From: a virus
DNA: 64,000 nucleotides
Strand: one strand, 5' to 3'
IMG/VR virus record: IMGVR_UViG_3300034102_002101
Coordinates: 56,667-120,666 of that record
Notes under the pieces: generated by a model
What the model was told of the DNA's origin: nothing
Database searches by the model: none
Seen by the model: the letters and a program-made list of their open reading frames with translations, nothing else
Part shown: positions 1 through 10,700 of the stretch, piece by piece
Layout of the letters: every line of letters starts with the position of its first letter
Numbering within the stretch: position 1 is the stretch's first letter
Position numbers and translations under genes: made by a program

Positions 1-1
1 A

Positions 2-343
2 CCGTTATTGGATGAACTATCAATATACGTCGATGAATTTTACTGGCTTCCACTTTATACGCAAGCTGGATTATTCGATAACTCTACCGTTGTTGGAAAT
101 GTAGGTAGACACGACAATCAACGAACTGGTATACCTTGCTGGTCAATATTTACTGGAGCACATATCACGCACGAGGGATTATTATCGGCGTGCTGTTTCG
201 ATCATAAGAATGAATTTATTATGGGGGATCTAAAAAGCGACACGTTCGCAAAATCGTGGAATTCTACTGATTTCATCGAATTAAGAAAAGCACATATTAG
301 TGGTGATATACACAATACACAATGTAGAAATTGTATATTGTGA
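2..343 (+). CDS. Radical SAM/SPASM protein, C-terminal part (cut by window edge)
   Basis: The reading frame is open to the left edge of the window, so only the C-terminal ~113 residues are seen. It has the layout of a SPASM-type auxiliary Fe-S domain: a PCW motif, a Cys-Cys pair (ACCFDHKNE), the stretch MGDL followed by SFAKSW-like spacing and FIELRKAH, and a terminal CRNC. SPASM domains follow radical SAM cores in enzymes that modify peptides or sugars. The core is outside the window, so the substrate cannot be named. A TTG at position 8 is not taken as a start because the frame continues upstream. Confidence 0.6.
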   Translation, partial: PLLDELSIYVDEFYWLPLYTQAGLFDNSTVVGNVGRHDNQRTGIPCWSIFTGAHITHEGLLSACCFDHKNEFIMGDLKSDTFAKSWNSTDFIELRKAHISGDIHNTQCRNCIL

Positions 344-439
344 TATACCGATACTCAGTATACAGACCGAGAAATCGGGTTATTATGTAAGAATAACGTT
401 GATATAGTAGAGAAAAATAAAAATTATTAATTATTGTTG

Positions 440-467
440 TTGACAATAAGTAGTATTTTCATATTAT
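440..467 (+). promoter_or_regulatory. Sigma70-like promoter, leaderless type
   Basis: TTGACA (440-445), a 16-bp spacer and TATTAT (462-467). The start codon at 476 lies 36 nt from the TTG, so transcription should begin near the ATG. It drives the small membrane protein and probably the sigma factor behind it. Confidence 0.6.
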
Positions 468-475
468 ATATTGAT

Positions 476-742
476 ATGAATGTACTACTTATTTTTTGCG
501 TAATCTTACTTCTATCAACATCGATAGTATTATATATATTATTGGAAAAGTCTCTAATCAGAGAAAAGAGGTGTATATCATGGATGATAACCACGGAAAA
601 TGATATATCAAATACATACGAGAAGCTAAAAGAGATTGATGATCGTCAAATATTTGAAAAAGATGATGAAATAGGATTCATGTTCACCGAATTAACAACA
701 ACCCTAGAAAAATTAAATGACAAAATTAAAAATATCAACTAA
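476..742 (+). CDS. Small single-pass membrane protein
   Basis: 88-aa protein with one strongly hydrophobic N-terminal segment (about residues 1-22, MNVLLIFCVILLLSTSIVLY) followed by a charged, probably coiled-coil tail. ATG 476 is chosen over an upstream TTG because the promoter at 440-467 would place the transcript start there and because no Shine-Dalgarno is used in this genome. Its 3' end overlaps the start of the sigma-factor gene by 26 nt, which suggests co-transcription. The function is unknown; the layout is that of a membrane-anchored accessory protein. Confidence 0.55.
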   Translation: MNVLLIFCVILLLSTSIVLYILLEKSLIREKRCISWMITTENDISNTYEKLKEIDDRQIFEKDDEIGFMFTELTTTLEKLNDKIKNIN

Positions 743-1691
743 GAAGAAGGTAAAGAGTAAGAATGTAAAGGGTAAAAAGATTAAGAAGGTAATATCTAAG
801 TTACCGGCTCTAAAGTTATCTACCCCACCCAAAATTCCTTTTCAGGATATAGAATCCGATAACTACCAAACTACGAATGTTACGGATGATGAATTTAATA
901 AGATAAGAGACAACTCAAAAAAGAAATCGGATAAGCCTTGTATATATTGGACAAAGGATACCGAGAGTAGTATAAATGCATATAATGAATCTATATGCGA
1001 TAAGGAAAAAAACAGAATTTACGAAACCGAATTAAAATGGTCTTTAAATAAGTTAATAGAAAATATATTCAACACGTTCAAGTTCAGCTACTTTGAAACA
1101 AATCAATCGGACGCGAAGAGTGAGTGTTTGTCACATTTAATGGCGAATATATCTAAATTTAAATCAGAATTTGTCGGTAAGTCTTTTGGGTATTTTAGTA
1201 TTATGGCAAAAAACCATTTCATATTGATAAATAATGCGAACTACAAAAAGTGGAAAATTCATGATCAAATTGATCCAACACCAGAACATCCAAAAGAATT
1301 TGTTATTGACGATCACGTAAAGTACAAATTAAAAGAGAAGAATGAATTTATAATATTGATGGTCGAATATTGGGAAGATAATATAGAAAAAATGTTTTCC
1401 AAGCAGAGAGATTATGAGATAGCATCCGCGATAATTGAACTATTCAGACAAAGTGATAGAATAGACTTCTTCAATAAAAAGGCACTATATCTATATATTA
1501 GAGAAATTTCTGGTTGTAGAACTCAACAAATCACCAAAGTGATTAATAAAATGAAGAGTGCGCAGAAGTTGATAACAAAAGAATATCTTCGTAGCGGAAC
1601 CATACTAATGAAGAAGAAAAAGGTAGAAATACAGGTCGATGAAGAAGATGATTTCGAGAAAATTCTACAAGAACCGTTAAATCTAGTTTAA
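717..1691 (+). CDS. 55: Late-transcription sigma factor (T4 gp55-like)
   Basis: 324-aa protein with a Lys-rich N-terminus. A central helical block (about residues 105-170; SECLSHLMANISKFK and KSFGYFSIMAKNHFI) looks like sigma region 2 of T4 gp55-type late sigma factors, which recognise an 8-bp -10 element without a -35. It is longer than T4 gp55 (185 aa); the extra C-terminal part (residues ~230-300) is helical and may be a region-4-like or clamp-contacting domain. It stands directly before the virion genes, many of which carry the ATATTTATA motif proposed here as its target. The family call rests on motif resemblance only. Confidence 0.6.
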   Translation: MTKLKISTKKKVKSKNVKGKKIKKVISKLPALKLSTPPKIPFQDIESDNYQTTNVTDDEFNKIRDNSKKKSDKPCIYWTKDTESSINAYNESICDKEKNRIYETELKWSLNKLIENIFNTFKFSYFETNQSDAKSECLSHLMANISKFKSEFVGKSFGYFSIMAKNHFILINNANYKKWKIHDQIDPTPEHPKEFVIDDHVKYKLKEKNEFIILMVEYWEDNIEKMFSKQRDYEIASAIIELFRQSDRIDFFNKKALYLYIREISGCRTQQITKVINKMKSAQKLITKEYLRSGTILMKKKKVEIQVDEEDDFEKILQEPLNLV

Positions 1692-1694
1692 TTA

Positions 1695-1704
1695 GATATT
1701 TATA
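1695..1704 (+). promoter_or_regulatory. Putative late promoter motif GATATTTATA
   Basis: GATATTTATA followed by three bases and the ATG of the next gene. The same motif at the same distance recurs before several virion and homing-endonuclease genes. Confidence 0.5.
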
Positions 1705-1707
1705 CCC

Positions 1708-2124
1708 ATGCCATTTGAAGACATCGAATTATATAAAGGGAAGAAATTTTCAGACTTAGCGAAAGATATCGTAACTAATTCTGAAAATACTAAGGGTCAG
1801 ATAGATCTACTGATTAGTGATCTTAGACAATTAATAAAGGGGCCGAATGATGCTATAATGATCGTTCCTCTATTACGCGATTACATCGACATAGGGATAA
1901 AAAATGACGATGAATTAGTTAAGTTAGCAGCAATCGCACAGAGAATAATATCTAATCAACAAAAGGCGGAATCTATGGGTGGAGATGGTCTAGGTATAAC
2001 ACAAGAAGAACGCGATGAGTTAATGGCAGAAATAAACGGAATAAATAAAGAAAAGGACGTTCTTGACAAGAAAAAGACAAAAGTCTTAAATTTCGGATTA
2101 TCTGATAAAGAGGAGACTAAGTAA
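1708..2124 (+). CDS. Hypothetical protein in the virion gene block
   Basis: 138-aa, largely helical protein (KGQIDLLISDLRQLIKGPND, then PLLRDYIDIGIKNDDELVKLAAIAQRI) with a Lys/Glu-rich coiled-coil C-terminus. It is preceded by a late-type motif and ends two bases before the spike-like gene, so it is probably late and virion-related. I do not recognise the family. Confidence 0.55.
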   Translation: MPFEDIELYKGKKFSDLAKDIVTNSENTKGQIDLLISDLRQLIKGPNDAIMIVPLLRDYIDIGIKNDDELVKLAAIAQRIISNQQKAESMGGDGLGITQEERDELMAEINGINKEKDVLDKKKTKVLNFGLSDKEETK

Positions 2125-2125
2125 C

Positions 2126-3547
2126 ATGGCTTATTACGATAAATCAACAAAAAGATCGGAGTTACGTCAAAGACAAGAGTCTAGCTTAGTTTCTCGAAGT
2201 GAACTATTAAATAGAAAACCAGATCCCGATAAGTTCTTCGAGTATGAATCTGCTGTCGTAGTGGACATTATATTGGACGAAAATCATCCGATATTCAAAT
2301 TAAATAATGGTCCGAAAATAGATGTGAGTAATCATCCAGGAACTCCAATTAATAATGATATTGACTATTCTTATATAGGAAGGGCACTTGTGCGGATGAC
2401 AACTAGCGATTCTGGTAAAATAAAAGATACCTTATCATGGGCAATACCAATCAACGGTACTGGTGGAGAAGAATATCCATTGAAGAATGAAATAGTATAT
2501 GTCGTTAAGTATCTGGAACAATTATTCTATGGTAAGGTTAATATTAGAAATTTCATAAATCACAATGCCGACTTTCGATATGAAAAGAAATATGGGCTTA
2601 ATGATGGTGTGGAAAAAACAAAAGCCATAAGCTATACTAGAAATAAAAATTTAAAAGATACCAATAATGATTATAATGGTAGTCTCGGAGATTACTTCAA
2701 GTCGAATGATAATATACGAGCGATTAGGAGGTTCGAGGGTGATTCCGTGATTGAAAGCAGATTCGGACAAAGTATACGATTCTCGGCGTATGATAACAAT
2801 AGACTAAATGACGTTGGTAGCATAAACTACAAGAATTATATTGATGGTGGTGGAAATCCGATGATACTCATCAGAAATAGACAAGGAGACACTACAGTAA
2901 AACCAGATGTCAGTAAAAATGTAGGAGGGACGGTAGAAGAAGATATAAATAATGATGGGACTTCTGTACAAATAACTAGTGGATTAACTATATCCAAATG
3001 GAATAAGGATACGATAACGGTTCAACCGTTCCAATCTGGTTTAGGTATAAATAACAAACATTCTTCTGCGTTTTCTCCAGCTGGTTCAAGTGACTTCACA
3101 TACCCTATACTAGATGGCGATCAATTAATAACACAATCGGATAGAGTAATTATTTCGGCGAAGAAAAATGAGATGTTCCTGTGTTCGAAGAAAAGAATGT
3201 CACTATGTACCGACTCAGAATTTAACACGATGTCAGAAAAACAATCGGTGTTCATATCAAATACTTCACATCAGATACTTGCTCCGTTCATACATTTAGG
3301 AGATTATAACGTCAAGGAAGAACCAATCGTATTGGGTGCAACCACAGCGATATGGTTATCTGATCTAATAGATTGGTTAAAGGTTCATACTCACATATAT
3401 AAACATACGCACCCAAATAGCCCACAAGCATCACCGGATAAAACACAAATTACGCCGGAATTAGCCGGATTGATTGGTTTGCAGCAACGTATACCATCGC
3501 TTCTGTCAAATCGAGTATTTACTGTTGGTAGACAACCATTGAAATGA
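2126..3547 (+). CDS. Baseplate central spike/hub-like protein
   Basis: 473 aa. The middle and C-terminal parts are rich in short beta strands with Asp/Ser/Gly turns (DGDQLITQSDRVIISAKKNE and the following strands), as in beta-helical spike proteins. Near residue 421 a histidine cluster (HTHIYKHTH) resembles the HxH motifs that bind iron at the tip of phage tail spikes. In T4 the order is gp5, gp53, gp25, gp6; here this gene lies two genes before the gp25 homologue, which supports a gp5-like role. No lysozyme domain is visible. The exact orthology is inferred. Confidence 0.5.
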   Translation: MAYYDKSTKRSELRQRQESSLVSRSELLNRKPDPDKFFEYESAVVVDIILDENHPIFKLNNGPKIDVSNHPGTPINNDIDYSYIGRALVRMTTSDSGKIKDTLSWAIPINGTGGEEYPLKNEIVYVVKYLEQLFYGKVNIRNFINHNADFRYEKKYGLNDGVEKTKAISYTRNKNLKDTNNDYNGSLGDYFKSNDNIRAIRRFEGDSVIESRFGQSIRFSAYDNNRLNDVGSINYKNYIDGGGNPMILIRNRQGDTTVKPDVSKNVGGTVEEDINNDGTSVQITSGLTISKWNKDTITVQPFQSGLGINNKHSSAFSPAGSSDFTYPILDGDQLITQSDRVIISAKKNEMFLCSKKRMSLCTDSEFNTMSEKQSVFISNTSHQILAPFIHLGDYNVKEEPIVLGATTAIWLSDLIDWLKVHTHIYKHTHPNSPQASPDKTQITPELAGLIGLQQRIPSLLSNRVFTVGRQPLK

Positions 3548-3574
3548 TTTAGATTGAAAAAAACCAAAAACAAT

Positions 3575-3584
3575 AATATTTATA
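3575..3584 (+). promoter_or_regulatory. Putative late promoter motif AATATTTATA
   Basis: The motif ends 9 bases before the ATG at 3594, slightly further away than at other sites. Confidence 0.4.
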
Positions 3585-3593
3585 ATAAATAAT

Positions 3594-4028
3594 ATGACTA
3601 CGAAAGAATTACGATCAATAATACAGGAAATAGTTGCTAAGGAAATAAAAGAACAATTTCCAGCACTTATTAGTGAGATATTAGGAAGCAAGAACGCGAA
3701 GTTACCATTACAACGCAGAGAATTCGCACCAATAGCGGAGCAGAAGAGATCAACAGTGACAATAAAAACAGGAAATCCAGCACTCGACAAGATACTATCA
3801 GAAACTACTGGTCTCCCTAGGGAAGCATCTTCTCCAAACGTATCCAGTGAATTTGGTTTGATTGGGGAAGGTACTGTTATTCCACAGACAGATATAAATG
3901 GGAATGAGGTCAATATAGATGCCCTACCAGAATCAATATCAAACATATTTAAGAAAGATTATTCGGCATTACTAAAAAAAGCAGATAGCATAGCAAAGAA
4001 GACACATCGTGGCAACTCCCCTCTATAA
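3594..4028 (+). CDS. Hypothetical virion-block protein
   Basis: 144 aa. The N-terminus is an amphipathic helix (ELRSIIQEIVAKEIKEQF); the rest is low in predicted structure and rich in Pro/Ser/Thr. The 3' end overlaps the gp25-like gene by 20 nt. Position between spike and gp25 suggests a baseplate or gp53-like accessory role, but no motif supports that. Family not recognised. Confidence 0.55.
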   Translation: MTTKELRSIIQEIVAKEIKEQFPALISEILGSKNAKLPLQRREFAPIAEQKRSTVTIKTGNPALDKILSETTGLPREASSPNVSSEFGLIGEGTVIPQTDINGNEVNIDALPESISNIFKKDYSALLKKADSIAKKTHRGNSPL

Positions 4029-4422
4029 AAAGTCACCTGTCGGTATATCATTTCCTATACAACGAGGAAATACTGGGTTTTTTGAACAAACGTTCGATTC
4101 TAACGAATCTTCTAAGACAAACATAAAACTATTGTTATCAACGTATATAGGAGAAAGAAGACTAAATCCATCTTACGGGACAAAGTTATGGACATATCTA
4201 TTCGAAAACATAGATGACACATCCGAAGAAATATTAAAAAACATAATAAGTGAGGATGTCAATAAATGGATACCAGATATTAAAATAATATCTGTTAGTG
4301 TAGCAAAAAAAGCAAACTCTGCTGATAATTATACATTTATAATAACCATGACATTTTATTCTTCACAATACGCAAAAGAGTTGCAGGTTTTAAGTGTGGA
4401 AAATAGTGTTAGTATCAAATAA
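4009..4422 (+). CDS. 25: Baseplate wedge protein gp25 (GPW/gp25 lysozyme-like family)
   Basis: 137 aa starting at GTG 4009. The core (NIKLLLSTYIGERRLNPSYG, then TKLWTYLFEN) is the classic gp25/GPW fold signature: a leucine-rich strand, an invariant Arg, N/PxYG and a following LF. gp25 is a conserved contractile-injection-system baseplate component that contacts gp6 and the sheath. It overlaps the preceding gene and is followed after five bases by gp6, as in T4. Confidence 0.9.
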   Translation: MATPLYKKSPVGISFPIQRGNTGFFEQTFDSNESSKTNIKLLLSTYIGERRLNPSYGTKLWTYLFENIDDTSEEILKNIISEDVNKWIPDIKIISVSVAKKANSADNYTFIITMTFYSSQYAKELQVLSVENSVSIK

Positions 4423-4427
4423 TAACC

Positions 4428-6278
4428 ATGTCAACCAATAAAACATTTACACAGAACAAGAAAAATATTTCTTATCTATCCAAGGATTTTAATCAATTAA
4501 AACAATCTCTGGTAGATTTTTCTAAGTATTACTACCCAAACACATATAAAGATTTTGGTGAAAGTTCTCCCGGTATGATGTTTATAGAATTGGCATCATA
4601 TGTCGGTGATGTTATGGCATTTTACGCAGATTCTCAGGTACAGGAAAGCATATTAACATTGGCGACCGAGAGAAAGAACATAATAAACGAAGCTAATTCT
4701 GCCGGATATAAAATAAAAAATACGTCTCCGTCACAAGTAGTATTGGATGTTTATCAAGTTATTCCGAGCACAGTAGATAGTAATGGTGATACTGTTCCTA
4801 ATTATAACTATGTACAAACAATAAAAGAAGGAATGTCAACGTCAACATCGGACGGTATTTCCTTTATAACTAGCGAAATCATAGATTTTAATGTGGATAC
4901 ATCAATTTCTCCTCGCGAATTATCGGTATTCCAAAGAGATCAAAATGGTATACCGCAAAATTACATATTAAAGAAAAGCGCGAAAGCTTTTTCCGCGAAT
5001 AGGAGAGCGATTGACGTTATCATCAATGCAGCGTCAAAATATTATACAATAAATTTAGAAGAATCTAACGTTATATGTGTAGAAAGTATGGTGGATAGTG
5101 ATGGGCAGAAATGGTATGAAGTTGATTGTTTGGCGCAAGAATTGGTACCAATCACCGTAAAAAATAGTTACACAAATAATCAAAATTTATACTTGGAAAA
5201 GTCAACAGTCCCATACATATTAAAATACATAAGGACATCGAACAGATTCATAACTAGGATAGATACCAACAATTTAACATCGATAGAGTTTGGTGCGGGG
5301 ACAGATGAGTTATACGATGAGGAGTTCTTGATGTCTCCAAATAATCTGGCACTTAGTAGCGCAAGAATTAATTCAGCAACAGATCCATCAAATGTACTAA
5401 ACACAAGAAGCTATGGAAGGGCACCAGCAAATACCACATTAACTGTTACGTATCTATATGGTGGTGGAGTAAATACAAATGTATCTGCAAATTCAATAAT
5501 AAACGTAAATTCTATCGAGTTTGATGGTGATGATAGGGATTTAACTGCCGACGAAATTAACACAATAAAAGCAGCGAGAGCGTCTATACGGGTAACTAAT
5601 CCGTCACCAGCTTCGGGTGGTGGTGACGCAGAAACGGATGAGGAGATTAGGAATAACGCAATATCGCATATCAATTCACAGAAGAGAGCAGTGACTGCCG
5701 AAGATTATGTACTACGTTGCTATTCATTACCAACCAAATATGGTTCAGTTGCCAAGGCTTTTTCAAGAAAATCAGAATTTGGTGTTAATTCTATAGACAT
5801 ATATGTGTTATCATACGACGAGAATAAAAAATTAACATCGATAAACTCATCCCTTAGTGAAAATCTAAAGACATATTTAGGTACATATAAGCTAATGACT
5901 GATTCCATATCTATTGTAGACGGTAATATTATCAACGTAGGAATAGATTTTAAAATATCCGTACAAACAGGTTACTTAAAAAAGGAAGTATTATCCAATT
6001 GCATAAAAGTTGTTCAAGGCTTCATGAATATAGATAATTGGCAATTCAATCAGCCAATAGACATAAGTAGAATACAGATGGAGATAGGTAATGTTGATGG
6101 TGTACAATCCGTTATGTTCGTAAAGGTAAAGAACTTAACCAAAGCCGATGGTAACTATTCATTAAACGTATACGATATCGCGTTCGCAACACAGGATAAT
6201 ATAGTATATCCATCTATCGACCCTTGTATATTCGAATTAAAATATCCAAGTAAAGACGTTCGTGGAGAATACTTATAA
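4428..6278 (+). CDS. 6: Baseplate wedge protein gp6 (baseplate J family)
   Basis: 616 aa, close to T4 gp6 (660). The N-terminal block (SYLSKDFNQLKQSLVDF, SSPGMMFIELASYVGDVMAF, then YADSQVQESIL) is characteristic of gp6/baseplate-J proteins, and a central Gly-rich turn (SPASGGGDAETDEEIRNNA) marks the J-like domain. gp6 dimers form the inner ring of the baseplate wedge. It lies directly after gp25, as in T4-type gene order, and starts without a ribosome-binding sequence. Confidence 0.9.
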   Translation: MSTNKTFTQNKKNISYLSKDFNQLKQSLVDFSKYYYPNTYKDFGESSPGMMFIELASYVGDVMAFYADSQVQESILTLATERKNIINEANSAGYKIKNTSPSQVVLDVYQVIPSTVDSNGDTVPNYNYVQTIKEGMSTSTSDGISFITSEIIDFNVDTSISPRELSVFQRDQNGIPQNYILKKSAKAFSANRRAIDVIINAASKYYTINLEESNVICVESMVDSDGQKWYEVDCLAQELVPITVKNSYTNNQNLYLEKSTVPYILKYIRTSNRFITRIDTNNLTSIEFGAGTDELYDEEFLMSPNNLALSSARINSATDPSNVLNTRSYGRAPANTTLTVTYLYGGGVNTNVSANSIINVNSIEFDGDDRDLTADEINTIKAARASIRVTNPSPASGGGDAETDEEIRNNAISHINSQKRAVTAEDYVLRCYSLPTKYGSVAKAFSRKSEFGVNSIDIYVLSYDENKKLTSINSSLSENLKTYLGTYKLMTDSISIVDGNIINVGIDFKISVQTGYLKKEVLSNCIKVVQGFMNIDNWQFNQPIDISRIQMEIGNVDGVQSVMFVKVKNLTKADGNYSLNVYDIAFATQDNIVYPSIDPCIFELKYPSKDVRGEYL

Positions 6279-6280
6279 TT

Positions 6281-7378
6281 ATGCATACGTTTTTATACCC
6301 AACAGCTACTACATTTATAAACTCCCAGCCAAGTTTGATGGATCAAAACATGGGCAAGGATGAAATATTGGAAATAGAAAAGATAGTTACTGATGGTGCT
6401 GTTATTATAAGCGGGTCAATCACTAACTTTTCCGCTTCGGTCTATATATCCAGAACGCTACTAAAATTTGATACTTCTGATATATCTAGGAGTGTTTCTG
6501 TCGGTGATATTCCCTTCCCGACGATGCAATTAAAATTGTACTCCATCGAGTCTAAAAACATCCGCGATACTTACAAAATAGAATGCTTTCCGATAAGCGG
6601 GTCGTGGAGAAATGGTATCGGAAAAAAGTATGATGCTTATAATAGCAACTATGGAGTATCGTGGGTAAGCAGGGGAGATAATTCTCTCGGTGATTGGAGT
6701 AATGTTGGTGGAGACTTTTATAGTGGGTCACATTCCTCGGTAATTATAACACAAAAACAGGACATTTCAATCGATGTATCGAACTTGATTTCTGATTTTT
6801 TCTCTGGGTCTATTGTGGATGATGGATTTTTGTTAAAGCTATCGGACGAAACATCGTCGGTAGATTATGGAACAATAAGACATTTCTCCATGAATACCAA
6901 CACTATATATTCACCATTCCTTGATATTGGTTGGGATGATTCGGAATATAATATTGTAAGTTCTAGTGTATTAGATTCAAATAAACAAGAATATTTAGTT
7001 ATACCGAAAAATATAAAAAAAATATATAATGTTGATGAAATAGTTAGAATAAATTTAGCCGTTCGCCCGAAGTACGTTAATAAAACTTTCCAGAAATGGC
7101 CAAATCAAACATACCCTTATAACGATTATGTTGCTTCTTACGTGTTACCATCAAGTTCGTATTATGCTATAGTCGATGCCGTAACTAATGAACACATATT
7201 AAATTATGATCAATTTACAAAAGTTAGTTCAACAGATTCCGGCAGTTACTTCTTCGTTGATTTTAGTTGCTTCCCTAGAGAGAGATATTATAAAATTCAT
7301 ATAAAGGTTATAGAAGAAAACCAAACGGTCAATATTTATGATACGGGTATTCCTTTCAGGATAACCGGTACATCATAA
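6281..7378 (+). CDS. Tail/baseplate structural protein, DNRLRE-like fold
   Basis: 365 aa, beta-rich. The start (FLYPTATTFINS) and the lines SRTLLKFDTSD, QLKLYSIES and WRNGIGKKYDAY resemble DNRLRE/CBM96-like beta-sandwich modules found in secreted and virion proteins. It follows gp6 after two bases and is itself followed after one base by the next gene, so it is co-expressed with the wedge genes. Its place matches T4 gp7/gp8, but sequence identity to either is not evident. Confidence 0.55.
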   Translation: MHTFLYPTATTFINSQPSLMDQNMGKDEILEIEKIVTDGAVIISGSITNFSASVYISRTLLKFDTSDISRSVSVGDIPFPTMQLKLYSIESKNIRDTYKIECFPISGSWRNGIGKKYDAYNSNYGVSWVSRGDNSLGDWSNVGGDFYSGSHSSVIITQKQDISIDVSNLISDFFSGSIVDDGFLLKLSDETSSVDYGTIRHFSMNTNTIYSPFLDIGWDDSEYNIVSSSVLDSNKQEYLVIPKNIKKIYNVDEIVRINLAVRPKYVNKTFQKWPNQTYPYNDYVASYVLPSSSYYAIVDAVTNEHILNYDQFTKVSSTDSGSYFFVDFSCFPRERYYKIHIKVIEENQTVNIYDTGIPFRITGTS

Positions 7379-7379
7379 A

Positions 7380-7796
7380 ATGAAAATAACATATAGTAAC
7401 CCAAATCTATCAGAGCATAGTGTAAAGAATATAGAATCGTCATATGTCTTTGATAGTAATTCGAACTTAAAGCTATTCGTTAATTCGTCTTCTGTTGGTA
7501 ACAACATAGCTATGGATTTTATTGGTTATAACCCAAACCAATCGGTAATATCTGAATTTTATGATGTTGAATTTACCGAATTAAAACCTGTTAATGTGTT
7601 AGTTGTTACTCCATCTACTTCGATACCGACCGAAACATCAACACAAGTAAGTTCAACGATAATCATCGATAATCCATCGACTATATCCGATAGTATGATG
7701 ACAAGAGATGTGATAGTGAAATTAAGAATTGGTCTAGGTGAAGGGCGTAATTCGGATGATTTTTCGACTACCTTCCCATATGGAAAGATAACATAA
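7380..7796 (+). CDS. Hypothetical structural protein
   Basis: 138 aa, beta-rich and Ser/Thr/Pro-rich in the C-terminal half. It is packed between two structural genes with one-base gaps on both sides, so it is very likely a baseplate or tail part. No family recognised. Confidence 0.55.
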   Translation: MKITYSNPNLSEHSVKNIESSYVFDSNSNLKLFVNSSSVGNNIAMDFIGYNPNQSVISEFYDVEFTELKPVNVLVVTPSTSIPTETSTQVSSTIIIDNPSTISDSMMTRDVIVKLRIGLGEGRNSDDFSTTFPYGKIT

Positions 7797-7797
7797 A

Positions 7798-10700
7798 ATG
7801 CAAACATACATCACTTCACAATCGGCAGCGATAAACTACTCGACGTTTATAACCCAAGAGGATATAAATAAATTATCACTGTCCACCATTTCACCAATGT
7901 ACAGCGATTTTGGTGAATTTGCGGATGATGTCATTGAGTTTTCTATATACAATAACTACGGGGAGTTAGTTTCGTGGGAGACGATATATCCGGAAGTTAG
8001 TAGTACAAAGTATACTGGTTTCTATATCGATCAGAACAATATAAAGAACACTTTTGATGCGTACAACACATACACAAATTATTCAATAGTAACTACTAAC
8101 GGAATAAGAAGAATAGTATTTCCTGTCCTTTCTGATATACAGAAATTAGGATTATCTACCGGTGAGTATAATATCCAATACTTCCCCGCAAAAAACGTCA
8201 TAGGCAACAACGAAAATGGAATAAAGGTGTCCGAGATATCGTCATCCGGCACAGAAATATCTGTTATCTGTAATGATGTAAACCTATCTCAGTCGTTTAC
8301 TTCTTTCTGTAAGAACCTGATACCGGCTTCTGAGTGGACAAGTTATTTGATTGATGGAATGGATTCGGTTAACATATATTCTAAGTTCATAACAGAAAAG
8401 GACAGTATCGGTCTAGACTTCAACGCAATAAAGTTCTTTTTCAATTTCAAGACAGATAATGAGGTACTGTTCTTCGTCTATGATATATTTAATGGTGTAT
8501 ATTCGGGAAAAAAGAAGTCTAATGGTGATGTATCTAGGACAGACATAGCATCAATAAAAACGCAAGTAGAAAATTATTGTTACTCCCTATACAATACTCC
8601 GTCCAGCTTAGATTCTGTTTTTTTGACCTCTCTAGACATTATAAAAAATATTATAGAAATAGAACTAAAAAAGATATCGAGCAGCGCAACGAACGAAAAA
8701 ACGGTATCGTTTTTCTACAATATATTTACCTCTGTGCTATTAGAGGTGTTCGGTGAAATAAAGAAAAAGGTAATATCTAAATTGTTTTCTCCGATGAAAA
8801 CATGTATAAACTTAGGCAATGGAAAAATATTTCCAGTATTAAATAGATACTATGTAGTGTTGGATGATGGTAGTCTCAAGTTATATTTGAAATTGAAGGA
8901 TAGCATATCTAACATAATTTCGTCGGGTGATATAGTATACGTTACAAATTTTAATACATTAACCGGAATATACCAAAATATTTCTTTAATCAATAAAAAT
9001 TTAATAAATTTTAATTATTTAGGTGGTCCAAACTTCAATGATAGAATCAAGCACGTACAGACCGGAAATTCCGGTAGATCGTATAATTCAGATGAATTAA
9101 ATAGTTCCATATCATCAGTAACAACGATAAATGCGAGCGATAAGATCAACGTCGATTACAGATACTTCGAGAATTTCATAAAGTTCTCATCGGTATCATC
9201 CAGATTGGAAGTATATACAGGTAAAATAAACTTGGTGGAGAATATCGACTCCAGTATAGAGCTACTAAGTAATGTAGAAAATTCAGAAACCGATATTTCG
9301 TTACTTACGGAGAATAAGAATGAGATAATAAAATCGTTTGATGGATATGAAAACTTTCTATACACTAATCCATATTGGTTCGGTGTACATACTACACAAT
9401 ACGGCACGTATTCCATAAGTGGGGATGCACCAGAAACGTCTGGAAGTTTATATGATAGGGATAATACCGAATCGTTATTCAACAATACTCCGGAAACAAT
9501 AAGAGAATCTACTGAGAGTTCCGACTATGTTAAATTTGTTAACATGGTCGGTCACATGTTTGACAATATCTGGATTTATATCGATAATTTTCCACGAACA
9601 AAAACTATAAAAAATAACCCATCTGGTTCCCTGTCTCCATCTATAATAGGTGACATCATAGAATCGTATGGGTGGGAGTGTAATAATGGGAATCATAACC
9701 TAGAACTCCTACAGGGTCTATATAATAATAGTAATGGGAATTCGAACCAAACTCTTTCCGGTAATGAAAGAACTAATGAGATATGGTCAAGAATAATAAA
9801 TACACTACCAGAAATATTAAAAACCAAAGGAACATTAAAATGTGTCGAGTTAATATTGGCTTGCTACGGTATTCCCAAAAACATAATAAAAATAAAAGAA
9901 ACATCAACATCGAATAGTGACGGTGAACTATATCATAATGATATAATAAAATATTCTCCTAAGTTCACAAAGTATAACGAATACGTTGAGTGTGCATGGT
10001 TAAATGGTTGTAGATCATTAGAATTAACAATAAAATATCAGTCGTCCGATTACACAAAAAATTCAACTAATAGATTAGTTCAGTGTGGGGATAAATGGTC
10101 AATAGGGACGATAAAAGGAAGCAAAGATAATGGAAATGTATTTTTTACCATAAGGGATGTATCCGGTTCTGTTAATTCACTAATCGTCCAAAATGTACCT
10201 ATTTTTAGTGGAGATAATTATGATGTACTATTAAGAAAATATGACACTGAATTAATAACCGTACCTACTCGATTTGAACTTACGGTGTTAAAAATGGAAA
10301 ATGGTTCACCATCTTTTGTAGCCTCAGAAGATATATACCTAAGTGGTAGTTTCTTAGACACATTTAATTCCGGTTCAGAGTTAATCAGATTTGGTAATTA
10401 TAATGCCGACCAAAACAACTACTTCATCGGTAATATCGACGAGATAAAAATATGGAATAGCTTTATCGCCGATGTTGAGTTTATAGATCATTCTACGATG
10501 TATGACAACTTTTCTACAGATGATCTATCCAAGGCTCGGGATAATTTAATATGTAGAATGGCATTTGACACACCAGTTGATTTATATAATCCAACCGGTT
10601 CGTTCTATCTACACGCGAATAACGGATTACAAAATAATGGTGTAGAATATATCAAGATGTATAACTTTAGAGAAGCAGATATTTCTACTAAAGTTGTTAA

